From the NCBI GenBank assembly GCA_037501455.1, contig CM074862.1:66991501-67055500 (forward strand): a DNA stretch of 64,000 nt, read 5' to 3'. Below the pieces are notes generated by a model that was not told where the DNA came from, ran no database searches, and saw nothing but the letters and a program-made list of their open reading frames with translations. Positions 46,331 to 56,681 of this stretch are shown piece after piece. Source of the DNA: Lantana camara (Eukaryota > Streptophyta > Magnoliopsida > Lamiales > Verbenaceae). The stretch's first letter is position 1; each line of letters begins with the position of its first letter. The position numbers were made by a program, and so were the translations under genes.

Positions 46331-46850
46331 TCACTCGGCCTTGCTTGAAAGGTAAGTGATGCACTGGTCCTTGGAGCCCCTCACCCCGTTTGCGAACTTA
46401 GACAGGGCAGCCGCTCGGGTATTCTCCTCGCGAGGGACCTGCTGCAACTTAAATTCTTTGAATGCGGATACCAAAGATTTGACTTTGGTAAGGTATTTGA
46501 CCATTGAATCTTCTCGCGCCTCGTAAGATCCTTCGACTTAACTCGATACCAGCTGCGAATCCGTGATCATTGAGATTCTTTCAATCCCGTGATCCTTGGC
46601 GATTTTAAGGCCTGCGATAACGCCTCGTATTTTACTTCATTGTTGGAGCTAGGAAATCCAAGGAGATGGCAAAATCAAGCTCTTGACCCTCATTACTTAT
46701 CAAGGATATCCCCACGCCCCCTCCTTGACAGGTTGAGGAGCCATCGACCGACATGGTCCACAGCACCGAGTGTTGGGTCTACTTGTTTGGGTCGTCTTTC
46801 TTGATAAGGAAGTTCGTGAGGATCTGGGCTTGGTACGCAACTCTGGGCTA
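46330..46850 (-). pseudogene. RNase H / integrase connector of the Tat pol
   Basis: The region between the RNase H ORF ending at 46848 and the integrase zinc-binding domain shows no long frame, but on minus there are codons resembling the second RNase H-type block found in Tat elements (for example a GGGVGISLISNEG-like phrase near 46720-46690 and NNEVKYEALSQAL near 46640-46610). This fits the duplicated/archaeal-type RNase H of Tat pol, heavily broken. Confidence 0.5.
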
Positions 46851-48210
46851 GTAGCTTATGTCAAACTGGCTCAATTCTATCCCCCACTTCACTATCCTCC
46901 CCGCAGCATCCGGCTTCTCCAGGACTTGGCGCAAGCCTTGGTCTGTGAGGACCACAATTAAATGGGACTGGAAATAGGGTCTCAGCTTTCTGGACGTGTG
47001 CATGAGTGCCAGAGCGAACTTCTCAATTTCCAGGTAGGGTGTTTCCGTGCCATGCAATATCTTGCTCATATAGTATACTGGCATGTGCCTCCTTTCGTGC
47101 AGGGCGACCAGAACTGAGCTTACTGCTTCTTCCATGACGGCCAAATACACATACATGGTTTCCCCTGCAATTGGTTTAGCTAACAAGGGAGGGAAGGCAA
47201 GATATTCTTTGATCCTTTCAAAGGCCTCATCACATTCCTCAGTCCATTCAAACTTCTTAATATTACAAAGAATTCTAAAGAAGGGGAGGTTTTTCTCAGA
47301 AGAGCGAGAGATGAACCTGTTTAAAGAGATGATTCGACCCACAAGGCATCCCTGATCGTGTGGGGTCTGTTGATGCTTTTGAGCACTTCTCTGGGTTGGC
47401 TTCAATCCCCCTTTGGCTGACAATATAGCCAAGGAATTTTCCTCTCTCCACATCGAATGAGCACCTGTTTGGATTCAGCTTCATTCTGTACTTGCGAAGG
47501 AGGTCGAAAGTCCAACCCAGGTCCTCAAGGTGAATCTCCACCTTCTCACTTTTGACGATCATATCGTCAACGTACACTTCCATTGTTTTCCTGATTTCTT
47601 ACTCGCAAACTTTGTTCACCAGCCTCTGGTAGATGGCACCTATATTCTTCAATCTGAATGGCATGACCTCAAAACAGTATATGCCCTTGACCACGATGAA
47701 CGCAGTTTTCTTATTATCCTTTTTTGCCATAAATGTCTGTTAGTAGCCTTGGAAGGCATTCATCATACTTAAGAGCTCGCAGGCTATGGTCGAATCAACT
47801 AGTTGGTTAATCCACGGCAGAGGGTAAGGATCTTTGGGATATGCCTTGTTCAGGTCTGTGAATTCATTACACATTCCCCACTTTCCCCCTGTCTTGGTGA
47901 CCAAAACAACGTTATAGAGCCAATCTACGTATTTGGCGTGCATGATGTACCCGGTATCCAAGAATTTATTAACCTTTTACTCGATTATCTCGTTACGCTC
48001 GTCACTTTGCTTGATGGGTCGGAAACTTGGGTCAATATTTAAGTGATGTTCAATGACTTTTGGGTCGACGCCTACCAAGTTTGAGGCTTTCCAAGCAAAC
48101 ACATCCGCATTCTCAAGCAAGAACTGAATGAGCATACACTGCTGCTTACCTTTCAGGTTAGCTCCGAAGTTGGTGGTCTTTTCACCGTCATCAGGCACTA
48201 GCTGGATGGG
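46848..48210 (-). pseudogene. Tat gypsy reverse transcriptase and RNase H
   Basis: Minus strand: after the LTR insertion RT resumes with DVFAWKASNLVGVDPKVIEH, then NVVLVTKTGGKWGMCNEFTD, LNKAYPKDPYPLPWINQLVD, the motif A position reading MMNAFQGY (usual D is N here), then MEVYVDDMIVKS with the YVDD box (47583-47550) and KFLGYIVSQRGIEANPEKC. RNase H at 47300-46850 (YVYLAVMEEAVSSVLV, then YMSKILHGTETPYLEIEKFA, VVLTDQGLRQVLEKPDAAGR and the end WGIELSQFDISY). Several frameshifts and stops (47600-47750, 47970). Loss of the motif A Asp alone would disable the enzyme. Confidence 0.9.
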
Positions 48211-49202
48211 TGTTAGGAATAGTGCTCTAGAAAGCCGATTGTATATCCGCTTTGTAAAATGGTTCATGAAACGAGCCCTATATCACATAAGTCATGATTA
48301 GTAAAATACTCCAAGCCGATGAGTCCTACAGACAGTGGGAGTGTCAACCTGACTCCTCTAAGGCTTGCTTGTGGGATCACGCCCTTAAGAAGGACCACCT
48401 TGTTTCATGGAGGTGCAAAGTGTATAGTTGATACGTCCGTGATACATGAGGGTGCTTACTTCAATAAGTAAGTTCACTGAGGTGCCCCATGTGAGAAGAT
48501 TCCTAAATGGGAAAGGAAGTTTTTATTTCAGGAAATGGAAACTTCCAGATTAGGAAATATCTCTCGAGTCATTGATGTGATTAATTGATCCTTAAGACTT
48601 GAGGTTCCTTGTCACTTTATGAGTTAACTCTGTAGTCTTAGGTATAATCTTTAAAGGGTGTCGCCTTAGACAACTGATTCAAGGCTTATGTTGGGGCTGC
48701 ACAAGTGATTCATGAAAGTGAATGAGAATCAAGAAAGGACCTACACTTGCATATGCAAGGTGATCTCTTATTGTGTACTTCATTCATATGCCATATGGAG
48801 TCCTTGGCCAAGGCAGTAGATCAAGACATCAAGAAAAGGGTTTCTTGGATTGGGATCAAATGGATATGAAATGCACTTAGCTTTAAGACCAGATTTTTAA
48901 GGTTCTGATTATTCCCGTGCCCTAGATCTTGGTTGAGAGATAGTAAGTAGGAGGATTGTATCTCACATGAATCAATGACTTAAAGGTTATATCGAATCCG
49001 AACATTCCAATTCAGCTAGGGGTTAAACACCTGTTGCTAGACTATGGTCGTTTAATCTGTGGACTGATTAATTAATTAGTGAATTAATTAATTAGGGTCA
49101 CTGCTAATTGAATTGAGAACCTAGAGGGTCACACACAACAACTTGGTTACATGAGTTGAGGCTTTAAAATGATTAAACGAGTTAATCGGGCCAAGAGGGT
49201 TC

Positions 49203-49275
49203 CACACGTGTGAAACCACACGTGTGGGTCACGTGAGTGACACGTGTCCTTGTGACATGTGTCCCACACGTGTAA
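49203..49275 (+). promoter_or_regulatory. CACGTG/ACGT box cluster in the B LTR
   Basis: In about 70 bp there are CACACGTGTG (twice or more), TCACGTGA and ACACGTGTCC boxes. The cluster lies about 340 bp upstream of the TATAAATA. ACGT-core boxes are typical targets of plant bZIP and bHLH proteins. The same place has such boxes in the other B LTRs (15585-15710, 19145-19260, 22470-22500, 34655-34695, 53030-53140). Confidence 0.6.
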
Positions 49276-49610
49276 ATATATATATTGTATATATATATTA
49301 AATAATTAATTTGTTAATTATTTAATAGACTTTGGTTTAATTTTGAATTAAAAAGAAAGTCTAATTTTGGAGAAAAATAATCTAGTTAATTAATTATGAA
49401 TTAATTAATTAGATAAAAATAAGTTATTTATTTTAAATAAATAAAGTATAAAATTATCCAAAAATAGTTTGGATATTTTTAGCTCTCTTGAAAGTTGATT
49501 TGAATTTGAATTCAAAGTCAAAGTCAAAATTACTTGATGATCAAGTAATAGGAGAGAGAGAGACCAAAACCCTAGTCCATAAGGACTAGGAATTTTGGCC
49601 ACTCCCTTAT

Positions 49611-49618
49611 TATAAATA
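49611..49618 (+). promoter_or_regulatory. TATA box of the B LTR
   Basis: TTATTATAAATAGGGGAGCTC is a strong plant TATA context, about 390 bp before the LTR end, which fits a U3/R boundary. Weaker versions occur in the other B LTRs (for example TATTTATA near 53497). Confidence 0.55.
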
Positions 49619-50004
49619 GGGGAGCTCGAGCTCCCCTTAGAGCTAATTGGCAATTCTTTTGGTTCATGTGTTGAACACTATCCTTTCTCCAAGATAAACG
49701 AAACCCTAGGTTAAGCCTAAACTCTAACTAGAGAACTAGCATCCTTACTAGTTAGATTGTAATCAAGTTGGTGGACTATCTCTAGAGAGCTTCAAGTTAG
49801 AAGTTTGAAGATTCGAGCTTTACTAAGGAGAGGGGATCAAGCCGCGAGAAGAGCGTTCTTGGGTGGCTTGAAACGCTTCAAGAAAGACAATTAAGAAAGT
49901 AAGTTTCTAATCCCAACGAATTTGGTTACACGATTACGAGTCCTAGGTCCTTTTGTTGGAAAATTTTTAAATTTCCGCTGCTTTCTGATTCGTATTTTCC
50001 AACA

Positions 50005-50651
50005 ATGGGGACGATGGCTCCAGCGGCCGCGATCTTTTCGTCATCCAACTTTCTCTTTTTCCTGGCGATGGTGGAAGTCATCTACTTAGAGCACATCTCT
50101 GCTGTGGGGTCATCTGGGTCGGCCAACTACATATCCAGGAAGTTATCAACATTCAGCAAGGGGACTATAGTTTTGTTGGGGAGCTTTACCTTTTCCATAT
50201 AGATGGAGTAGCATTCCCTAGACTCTAGAACGTTGCACCTGAGTTCCTCGATCCCATACGGAGTCGACAACTTGACGATTTGGTGATACGTGGAGATCAC
50301 CGTACAAAAACTTATCAGGGCAGGGTGCCCCACAATGATGTTGTAGGCAGAGGGACCTTCAACCACCAAATACTCATCCTTTTACGTGGCCCTCTTTGGC
50401 AGCTTCCCCATGGAGGTGACGAGCTTAACTCGCCCTTTGGAATAGACTTCTGACCCACAGAAACCTGTTAAAGGTGTTTTAATTGGTTCATAATCAAGCT
50501 TATCATAGATATTCATTTTGCACAAAGTCGAGTAAAAGATAATGTTGGCTGAGCTTCCACTATCGATAAGGGTTTTGTGTACAGCGTGGTTTGCAACATC
50601 TAGTGTGACGACCAGCGGATAACTCGGCATTCCGCCATCCCGTGGCATCAC
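50005..50651 (-). pseudogene. Tat gypsy protease and protease-RT linker
   Basis: The aspartic protease signature TLIDSGSSANIIF is at about 50575-50540 (minus), with TGFCGSEVYSKG downstream. The next frame (50369-50127) has the Tat-typical MVVEGPSAYNIIVGHPALIS and YHQIVKLSTPYGI. A stop at about 50381 separates the two. It would process Gag-Pol. The linker runs to the B LTR insertion at 50004. Confidence 0.9.
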
Positions 50652-51853
50652 TGGGACAAAATCCCTATCACTAAAGGAGACCTTTTGCTCCAGCCACTCC
50701 TTCCCGGGCTCACGTGCATCACCTCTCTAGGCTCATAGAGTTCTCGATCCACCTGTCCCCCTGACCGCTTGCCAGTGGTCTTTGAATCTCCTCCGGCTGG
50801 GCCCCCTACTATCATGAATATCTTATTAGTAGGCAGATTGTGGGGGGTTCCCTTCTTCAGGCTTCCCAAGGGGTGGCTTGCACCCCCTCCTGGGAGGTGG
50901 GGAGTCTCTTGGGTCGAATGCCTGGCGGGCCAGCTCGTCCAACTTCTTGACGAACTCCATTAGATAGCCCCCTTGGATCAATCTTTCAACCTCTTCGCAC
51001 AAGGCGATGCACTCAGAAGTCCAGTGCCAAAACTGCATGTGGTAGGCTCAGCGCTTGCTAGATTCTTTGGCTTTCTTAGTCTCCTTCAGCTGCTTAGGCT
51101 TTTTGAGCAGCCCCCGATCCATGACTTCATAAATCTCCTCAATGGGGCAGACCAATAGGGTGTAGGCCTTTTTAGCTCCACTGCCTGAGGGAATCTCCCT
51201 CTTGAGCCTTTGCTCCATCCGGCTAGACAGTCTGGGAGGCTTAGACCTAGGTGGGTTGGTCTGGGGATAGCGGTCAGTCGCGTGCTCGTACGTCGGTCTT
51301 TCGTTCCGTCCCGCCTGCGCCTGGGTGGTTGACTTTACTTCTTCGAGGCGCATAAACCAGCTAGCGATGGCCATGATCTCCTCCATGTTCTACGGAGATT
51401 GGAGGATGAGCTCGTCGGCGCATTCCCTGTGTCGAACGGCCTTGTGGAGTGTCTGAGTCAGCACATCAATTCCCGGGTGCTCAACCTTAACGAAGGCTTC
51501 ATTAAAGCAGGCGAAGAAACTCCGTAAAGTTTCACCTTCGTCCTGCGTGATGTTGAGGGGAGCTTGAGTCCCTGTATGAAAGAAAAGTGGGCCTTAAACT
51601 TCTCGGCCAAGTGGGCATAGTCTCTGATGTTATAGGGCGCCAGTCTTTCAAACCAGTCTTGGTCTAGACCCTCGAGCGTGGTTTCAAAGATTCTTGCCCA
51701 GATGAGCTTGGTGTGGCCATAGAGGCTGACTTGGGCTTCAAAATTGGAACGGTGCTTCACGGGATCAGTGTTCCCGTGATAAGTGGGCAGATTGGTGGGG
51801 GACCTTATCCACCACCTTGGCATCAATAATGGCATAACAAAAGGGGGGACCTC
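50648..51853 (-). pseudogene. Tat gypsy gag
   Basis: The capsid part (51835-51458) reads YHGNTDPVKHRSNFEAQVSL then WARIFETTLEGLDQDWFERL and FKAHFSF, typical of plant gypsy gag. Two further frames carry the basic region (51386-51048) and a stretch ending MQFWHWTSECIALCEEVERL (51038 on), a damaged form of the zinc-binding CxFHxxxGHxTxxC block followed by the usual IERLIRxGYLxxFV phrase. Three reading frames are used, so at least two frameshifts. The N-terminus is cut by the B LTR at 51854. Confidence 0.88.
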
Positions 51854-53876
51854 TGTGAGGAATAGTGGCCTTAAAGCAGATGTTTACTTTACCATTTCCT
51901 TGTAAAATCACAAACAGTCTTTGAATAATAAACTAAATGATTTTGTTCATAGGCAATCACTTCTTTATGTGCTTATTTATGTCTGTTTGGGTTTGACTAT
52001 ATTTTGCATGTACTGAACTCCCCTAATCAAATGAGGTCGTTAAGAACTTTGTTGTTATGGGAACGGCATATGAAACAAGTTCTTAACTCCATAGGCGAGG
52101 ATTAGAAACTTCTCCAAGTTAATGAGTCCGACAGACAATGGGAGTGTCGACCTTGACTCTGCTGAGACTTGCTTATGTGATTATATCCTTTTGAAGGATC
52201 ACTCAGTTTCATGGAGTGATAAGTGCATACGTTGATGCGTTCATAATACATAAGGGTGATTGTTACAAGAACTTCATCACTGAGATGTCCCGCGTGAGAA
52301 TCTTCCTAAATGGGAAAGGAAGTTTCCAGAAACTTCCAAATTAGGAAATATCTCACAGGTTAATGACGTGATTCATTAATCCTTAGACTTGAGGTTCTGT
52401 AATGTCTCATATGAGCTAACTCTGTAATGTTTGATATAGGCTCAAAAGGGTGTCACCATATAGACACCTGAACCACGGCCTATGTTGGGATTACACAAGT
52501 GGCATATGAAGAATTAGTAGAATTGATAAAGAACCTACACATGTTAAGAATAAGAATGATCTGTTACTGATTAAGTTGTTCGTAGTCCATTAAACATTAA
52601 ACCCTTGGCCAAGGTGGATAAAAGATCAAGACATCTAAAAAATGGGGTTTTCTAGGATTGAGATCGAAATGGATATGAAACGAACTTAACTTTAAAGATC
52701 AAGAATATTTAGGCTCTTAGAATATTCCCATGCCTTAGTTCTTGATTGAGAGATGAGTTGTAGGAGGATCGTATTTCACTGATTGTCATTGACTGAAAGG
52801 TTCTTCGATTCATTTTGTTATTTGGCTAGGGGTCACACACCCATTTCTAGATTACGGTAGTGTGATCTGTGAAGTGATTAATTAATTAAGGAATTAATTA
52901 ATTGTTGTCACTGCTAATCGAATAATGAACCTAAAGGGTCACACACAAATGCCAGAACACGAGGGTTATGGTAGGATGTTAATATGATTAATGGAGGATC
53001 AAATTGTTGATCAAAATGGAGATTGGAACACGTGGGCATTGCCACGTGTCAAGGACACGTGACTGCCACGTATGCCATATGTCACGCGTAGCCTGCGTGG
53101 CTGCTATGTGTCATGCACATGTGGCACGTACGTGATTCCATTTGTGTAATTATATTATACTTGAATTCTTTTCTAGAATTAATTAATTAATTTTAGTCTT
53201 TTAATTGATTTTTGAATTAATTATTAAGACTACTCTCAAATTGACTTAACCCAATAAATAATTAATTAGGAATTAATTTATTTATTGAATATTGACTTTT
53301 AACTTTAGTTGGGAAAGTTGAAAAGTCAAACTTCCTATTGTAGGAGAGAAAATGTTATTCTTGCAACACTTGGAGAACAAGTTGGGAACTTATTCTTCCA
53401 ATTAAATTAATAACTAATTAGTTAATTAGTGACCAAGAAAACAAAGTCTACTAGGCTTAGAGAAGCCCTAGTAGGTTCGAACCCCATTAGTATTTATACT
53501 AGTGGACGTGCTTCTCTTATTCTTTAGACCAACACTCAAGAAGTGTTAAGTTTTTGAGAAAATCCAAAAGAAAAGTTTTCAAAGTAAGTCCTAGCCTAAG
53601 ACAAGCCATAGAACTAGCATTCTCACTTGCCTGATCGTGTTCTAGGACTGGTGTGGATACACTTCGTAGGGCTTCTAATTTGGAGTCTAATTCGAAGGCC
53701 GTTCAAGGGATTTTGCTTGAAGGGTGTTCGTTAGGCGGTAACGACATCACTAGAAAGCTTCTGCCTTTGTAAGTTTCTAAAACACCCTACGATATGATAC
53801 GAAAATTGCAAGACAACGATTAAACTTTTGAAAATTTTTAAACTTCCGCTGCTCAACCCTTTCGTGTTTTCCAACA
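51854..53876 (+). mobile_element. Family B LTR in Tat gag, no target duplication seen
   Basis: TGTGAGGAATAGTG to GTGTTTTCCAACA, 2023 bp. Left flank ACCTC, right flank TTAAG: no 5-bp duplication. Closely resembles the reverse copies at 14860-16903 and 18534-20444, including the AAGTCAAACTTCC and TATTTATACTAGTGG blocks. Either the duplication has decayed, or the LTR is the product of recombination between two elements with loss of flanking gag. Confidence 0.88.
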
Positions 53877-54019
53877 TTAAGATCAGGGAAGATCTCTTCG
53901 CCATTCTCGGCGTCCGTGACGGGTTTGCACCATTGTTGAAGATATCAAAAGGTTTTCTCAAAATCTAAAAAGGAATCGGGCTTTTTGTTCAGAGTTTCCC
54001 ACAGACGGCGGCAAGATGA
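53877..54019 (-). other. Leader and primer binding region of the Tat element
   Basis: Directly after the 5' LTR end the minus strand reads TCATCTTGCCGCCGTCTGTG, with GCCGTCTGTGGGAA resembling the primer binding site region of Tat/Athila-group elements (usual form GGCGCCGTCTGTGGGGA). The rest is noncoding leader before gag. Confidence 0.55.
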
Positions 54020-54427
54020 TGGTGTCAAAATTTGGCTATATGCGGAACGGCAAACTTGGACTCCCAATCACCCAAGATATATGTTTATATGAGGCAACTC
54101 TGATACTTTCCTAAACTTAAATGGAAGAACAAACGTGAGCTCAAAGGCCAAAGCGGGAGAATATGGGGGTTGGACCCGTTTTGGCACTCCGACACTCAAG
54201 TCAGATAATGGTCTGGGTCGATAATGCAAAGGTAACGAGAGTTCTGTGTGTAAGGGAAAGCTTACCTTCTGTAAATAACGGCGAGGGGTTTATATAGCGG
54301 GAAGAAGGCTTTGATGCGTACAAGTACACCATCGGAAAGCTGTGGATCTTATTTGTTGTGACCAACTGTGGCCGGAATAGTGCTTTATGGCTAAAGCACT
54401 GTTCACCTGCTCTTGTAGAGATACCTG
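54020..54427 (-). mobile_element. 5' LTR of the Tat element, interrupted
   Basis: Copy of 40259-40680 ending at ACCTG (54423-54427), where the family A element starts; the rest of the LTR lies beyond the window. The minus TATATAAA at 54289-54297 would be the element's promoter. Confidence 0.88.
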
Positions 54428-55888
54428 TGTAACGCCCCGGTTTTTCATTTAAACTAATGTGTTGTAATTGTTTATAAATTTCGTAATTAAATCATTTAAT
54501 TATGTGATTAATTAGTTATAAGTGTTTTAAATATTTAAATTTTACTATAAATTGTTATTATTTCATTTTATTTTAGTTTACCTAATATTTATTTTAATTT
54601 AATATTATTTTAAATATTACATTATTTCAAGTGTTTATTTTAAGTTATTGTTAGTTTAATGATTATGCTAATTAAGTGTTATGTTAATTAATCATGCTTT
54701 AATTAATTAATCACGTGACCTTAATTTATGTTTATAATTTAATTTGATTTATTTATTTAAATTTTATTATGCATGAATTTTAATGAAATGTGCATGAATT
54801 GCATGAATATGTGCATAGTGTTGCAATTGTGCATCGTTCTTATATGAAATGAAATCGAAATATCGTGAAATTGTAGTATGTCGTAAATAAGTGTATTATG
54901 AACATGCCTATAAGCTCGGTTTATGTTTTCGAACTTGTTTGATATGTTAACGAATTTAATTTGATTCGTGGAACCAAATCGGGGGCTAATGAGCAATTAG
55001 CGCACCCTTGGTTCCGTACGTGATTCCTTGAGCTCGGGAACTCGGATTCGAGTTCCGTCAACTTCGTTGAACTCGTATCAAAGATTCGAGTTTAATGAAC
55101 TTAGCCATATATTTTTCCGAAATCATTTGGACCTCCGAAATCCAACCAAAAAACGAAACGGCATCTAAACAACCACCTTTCACTAAAATGACCATAACTT
55201 GATCAAAGCTTAACCAAATTAACTATGGTTGGTGGCCTTTTAACCCTAGTTCAATCCTCTATCTTCCCCTAACTATCCCTAACTGAGTATACCCTCACAC
55301 AAGCCAGAAAGATCAGCCAAAACTTCTGCCCCCCCAGTTTCCCGTAACTGTACAAACCCTTGAGGTTTTGAGCTCAAATCTCAATCAATTTTCTTCCAAT
55401 CAACAAGGTGAGTTTGGATTATGTTGTACATGAATCTCTGGTTATTTTCATCCTCTCATCTCTAATTTTGATTCAGATTTCATGAAGTTTGAAGCATGAG
55501 CATGAACAGTTAGGTTTTGAAGTGCTTTGATGAATTCTGGACTTCACTTGATCTCTAACTTGTTTTGATGATATATATATGATCCTTTTACTTCATTTAT
55601 GGCTTTGTATGCTTGTATGGGTCGAGGGATCACATTGGGATGCTCTGTTCCTTTTTCCAGTTCTTGCCCTGTTTTCACGCGCGAATTGCTGCCTTGTTCC
55701 TTCTCAGTTTTTGCTGCGTGTATTGGAGTTAATTACAGGCCTGTAGCTGTGCTTTTGTACCCCTTTTTATCCCTTATGTATCAGCTTGTTTTGGGTGCAA
55801 AGGTTGTAAGAAATTTGGCCTGGTTTGATCACCCATTTCCTCCCCTGTTTTCGTTCTTGGCTGCGCTGCTTCTGTAACTGTTGCAACA

Positions 55889-56012
55889 CTCTCCCCGGCC
55901 GGGGAGAGTTTCCTCTTGGAAAGTGCCCGGCCGGGTACTTCTACTGCAAAAGCTTCTGTACTCCCTACCCGGCCAGGGAGATTTGTGAAGGGTTGGCTAC
56001 CCGGGCGGGTAG
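55889..56012 (+). repeat. Cluster of four CCCGGCCGGG palindromes
   Basis: CTCTCCCCGGCCGGGGAGAG at 55889-55908 is a perfect 20-bp palindrome. 55921-55940 (AAGTGCCCGGCCGGGTACTT) has one G-T pair. 55961-55980 (CTCCCTACCCGGCCAGGGAG) is imperfect. 55997-56012 (CTACCCGGGCGGGTAG) is near perfect. The cluster is repeated in the 3' LTR at 63143-63266. Confidence 0.9.
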
Positions 56013-56605
56013 TTACCGCAGAGCCTCTGTTCCTTTTCCTTTTGTTTCTGCTGCTTCGTTTTTCTTCCTCTTTCCTTTCTTTGCTGGTTTGCTGCTTCTC
56101 TTCCTTCATTTCTTTCCTTTCTCGTTGTTGTATGGGTGTGGTTGTTACCCAGTTATGCCGCTGCTGCTGCTGTTTCCTTTCTCAGTTTGCTGCTGATTCC
56201 TTCTTGCGTCTCTGCTGCTTCCTTCTTGCGTCTCTGCTGCTTCTGCTCTTCCTTGAACTGCTGTGTGTGTGTGTGTGTGTGTGTGTTTATATATATCTAA
56301 TTCATGGCTGGTGCTTCATCTTCGTATGTGCAGTGTGTATATATATATATATATATATGTATGTGTAGTAGTGGAATTGCTTTACAGGGATTTAATGCAT
56401 GCATATTCTTGTCGTTAAGTGTGCATGAATGTTACGTGTATATATATATATATGTAATTGAGGCATGAAATTGCACGCATGGTGTATATAATTTAATTTA
56501 ATTATGCATGCATGTTATGATTTTATCATATTTGGTTATAAGATGCATGCATGGCCTTCTAAAATTAATTGCATGCATATTATATATATAAGAGTATGTT
56601 ACGTG

Positions 56606-56608
<3 letters not shown>

Positions 56609-56677
<69 letters not shown>
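56609..56677. repeat. TA microsatellite
   Basis: About 34 uninterrupted TA dinucleotides in the 5' LTR; GT run at 56262-56287 and short TA runs at 56337-56358 nearby. Confidence 0.97.

Positions 56678-56681
<4 letters not shown>

Larger units (their letters stand above)
48211..50004 (+). mobile_element. Solo family B LTR in Tat pol, TSD ATGGG
   Basis: 1794 bp, TGTTAGGAATAGTG to GTATTTTCCAACA; ATGGG at 48206-48210 and 50005-50009. It splits the Tat coding sequence between protease and RT; removing it joins an IVP codon run to an IQLVPDDGEK-type phrase. A TATAAATAGGGG is at 49611, and a cluster of CACGTG boxes lies upstream at 49203-49275. Confidence 0.94.
40259..54427 (-). mobile_element. Ty3/gypsy Tat-lineage retrotransposon with antisense ORF
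   Basis: Order on the minus strand: 5' LTR (54427-54020, cut by the next element), leader, gag, protease, RT, RNase H, integrase, a spacer with a G-run, an ORF in antisense orientation, PPT and 3' LTR (40977-40259). An extra antisense ORF between integrase and 3' LTR is a known trait of Tat-lineage elements such as Grande. Two B LTRs (48211-50004, 51854-53876) lie inside. All ORFs carry stops or frameshifts, so it is a decayed copy. Confidence 0.9.

Noticed and set aside
55599..56368. Membrane-protein-like ORFs, the first duplicated at 62853-63131
   Set aside because: Present twice only because the LTRs are duplicates; Leu/Phe-rich from CTTCTT composition; no family motif.
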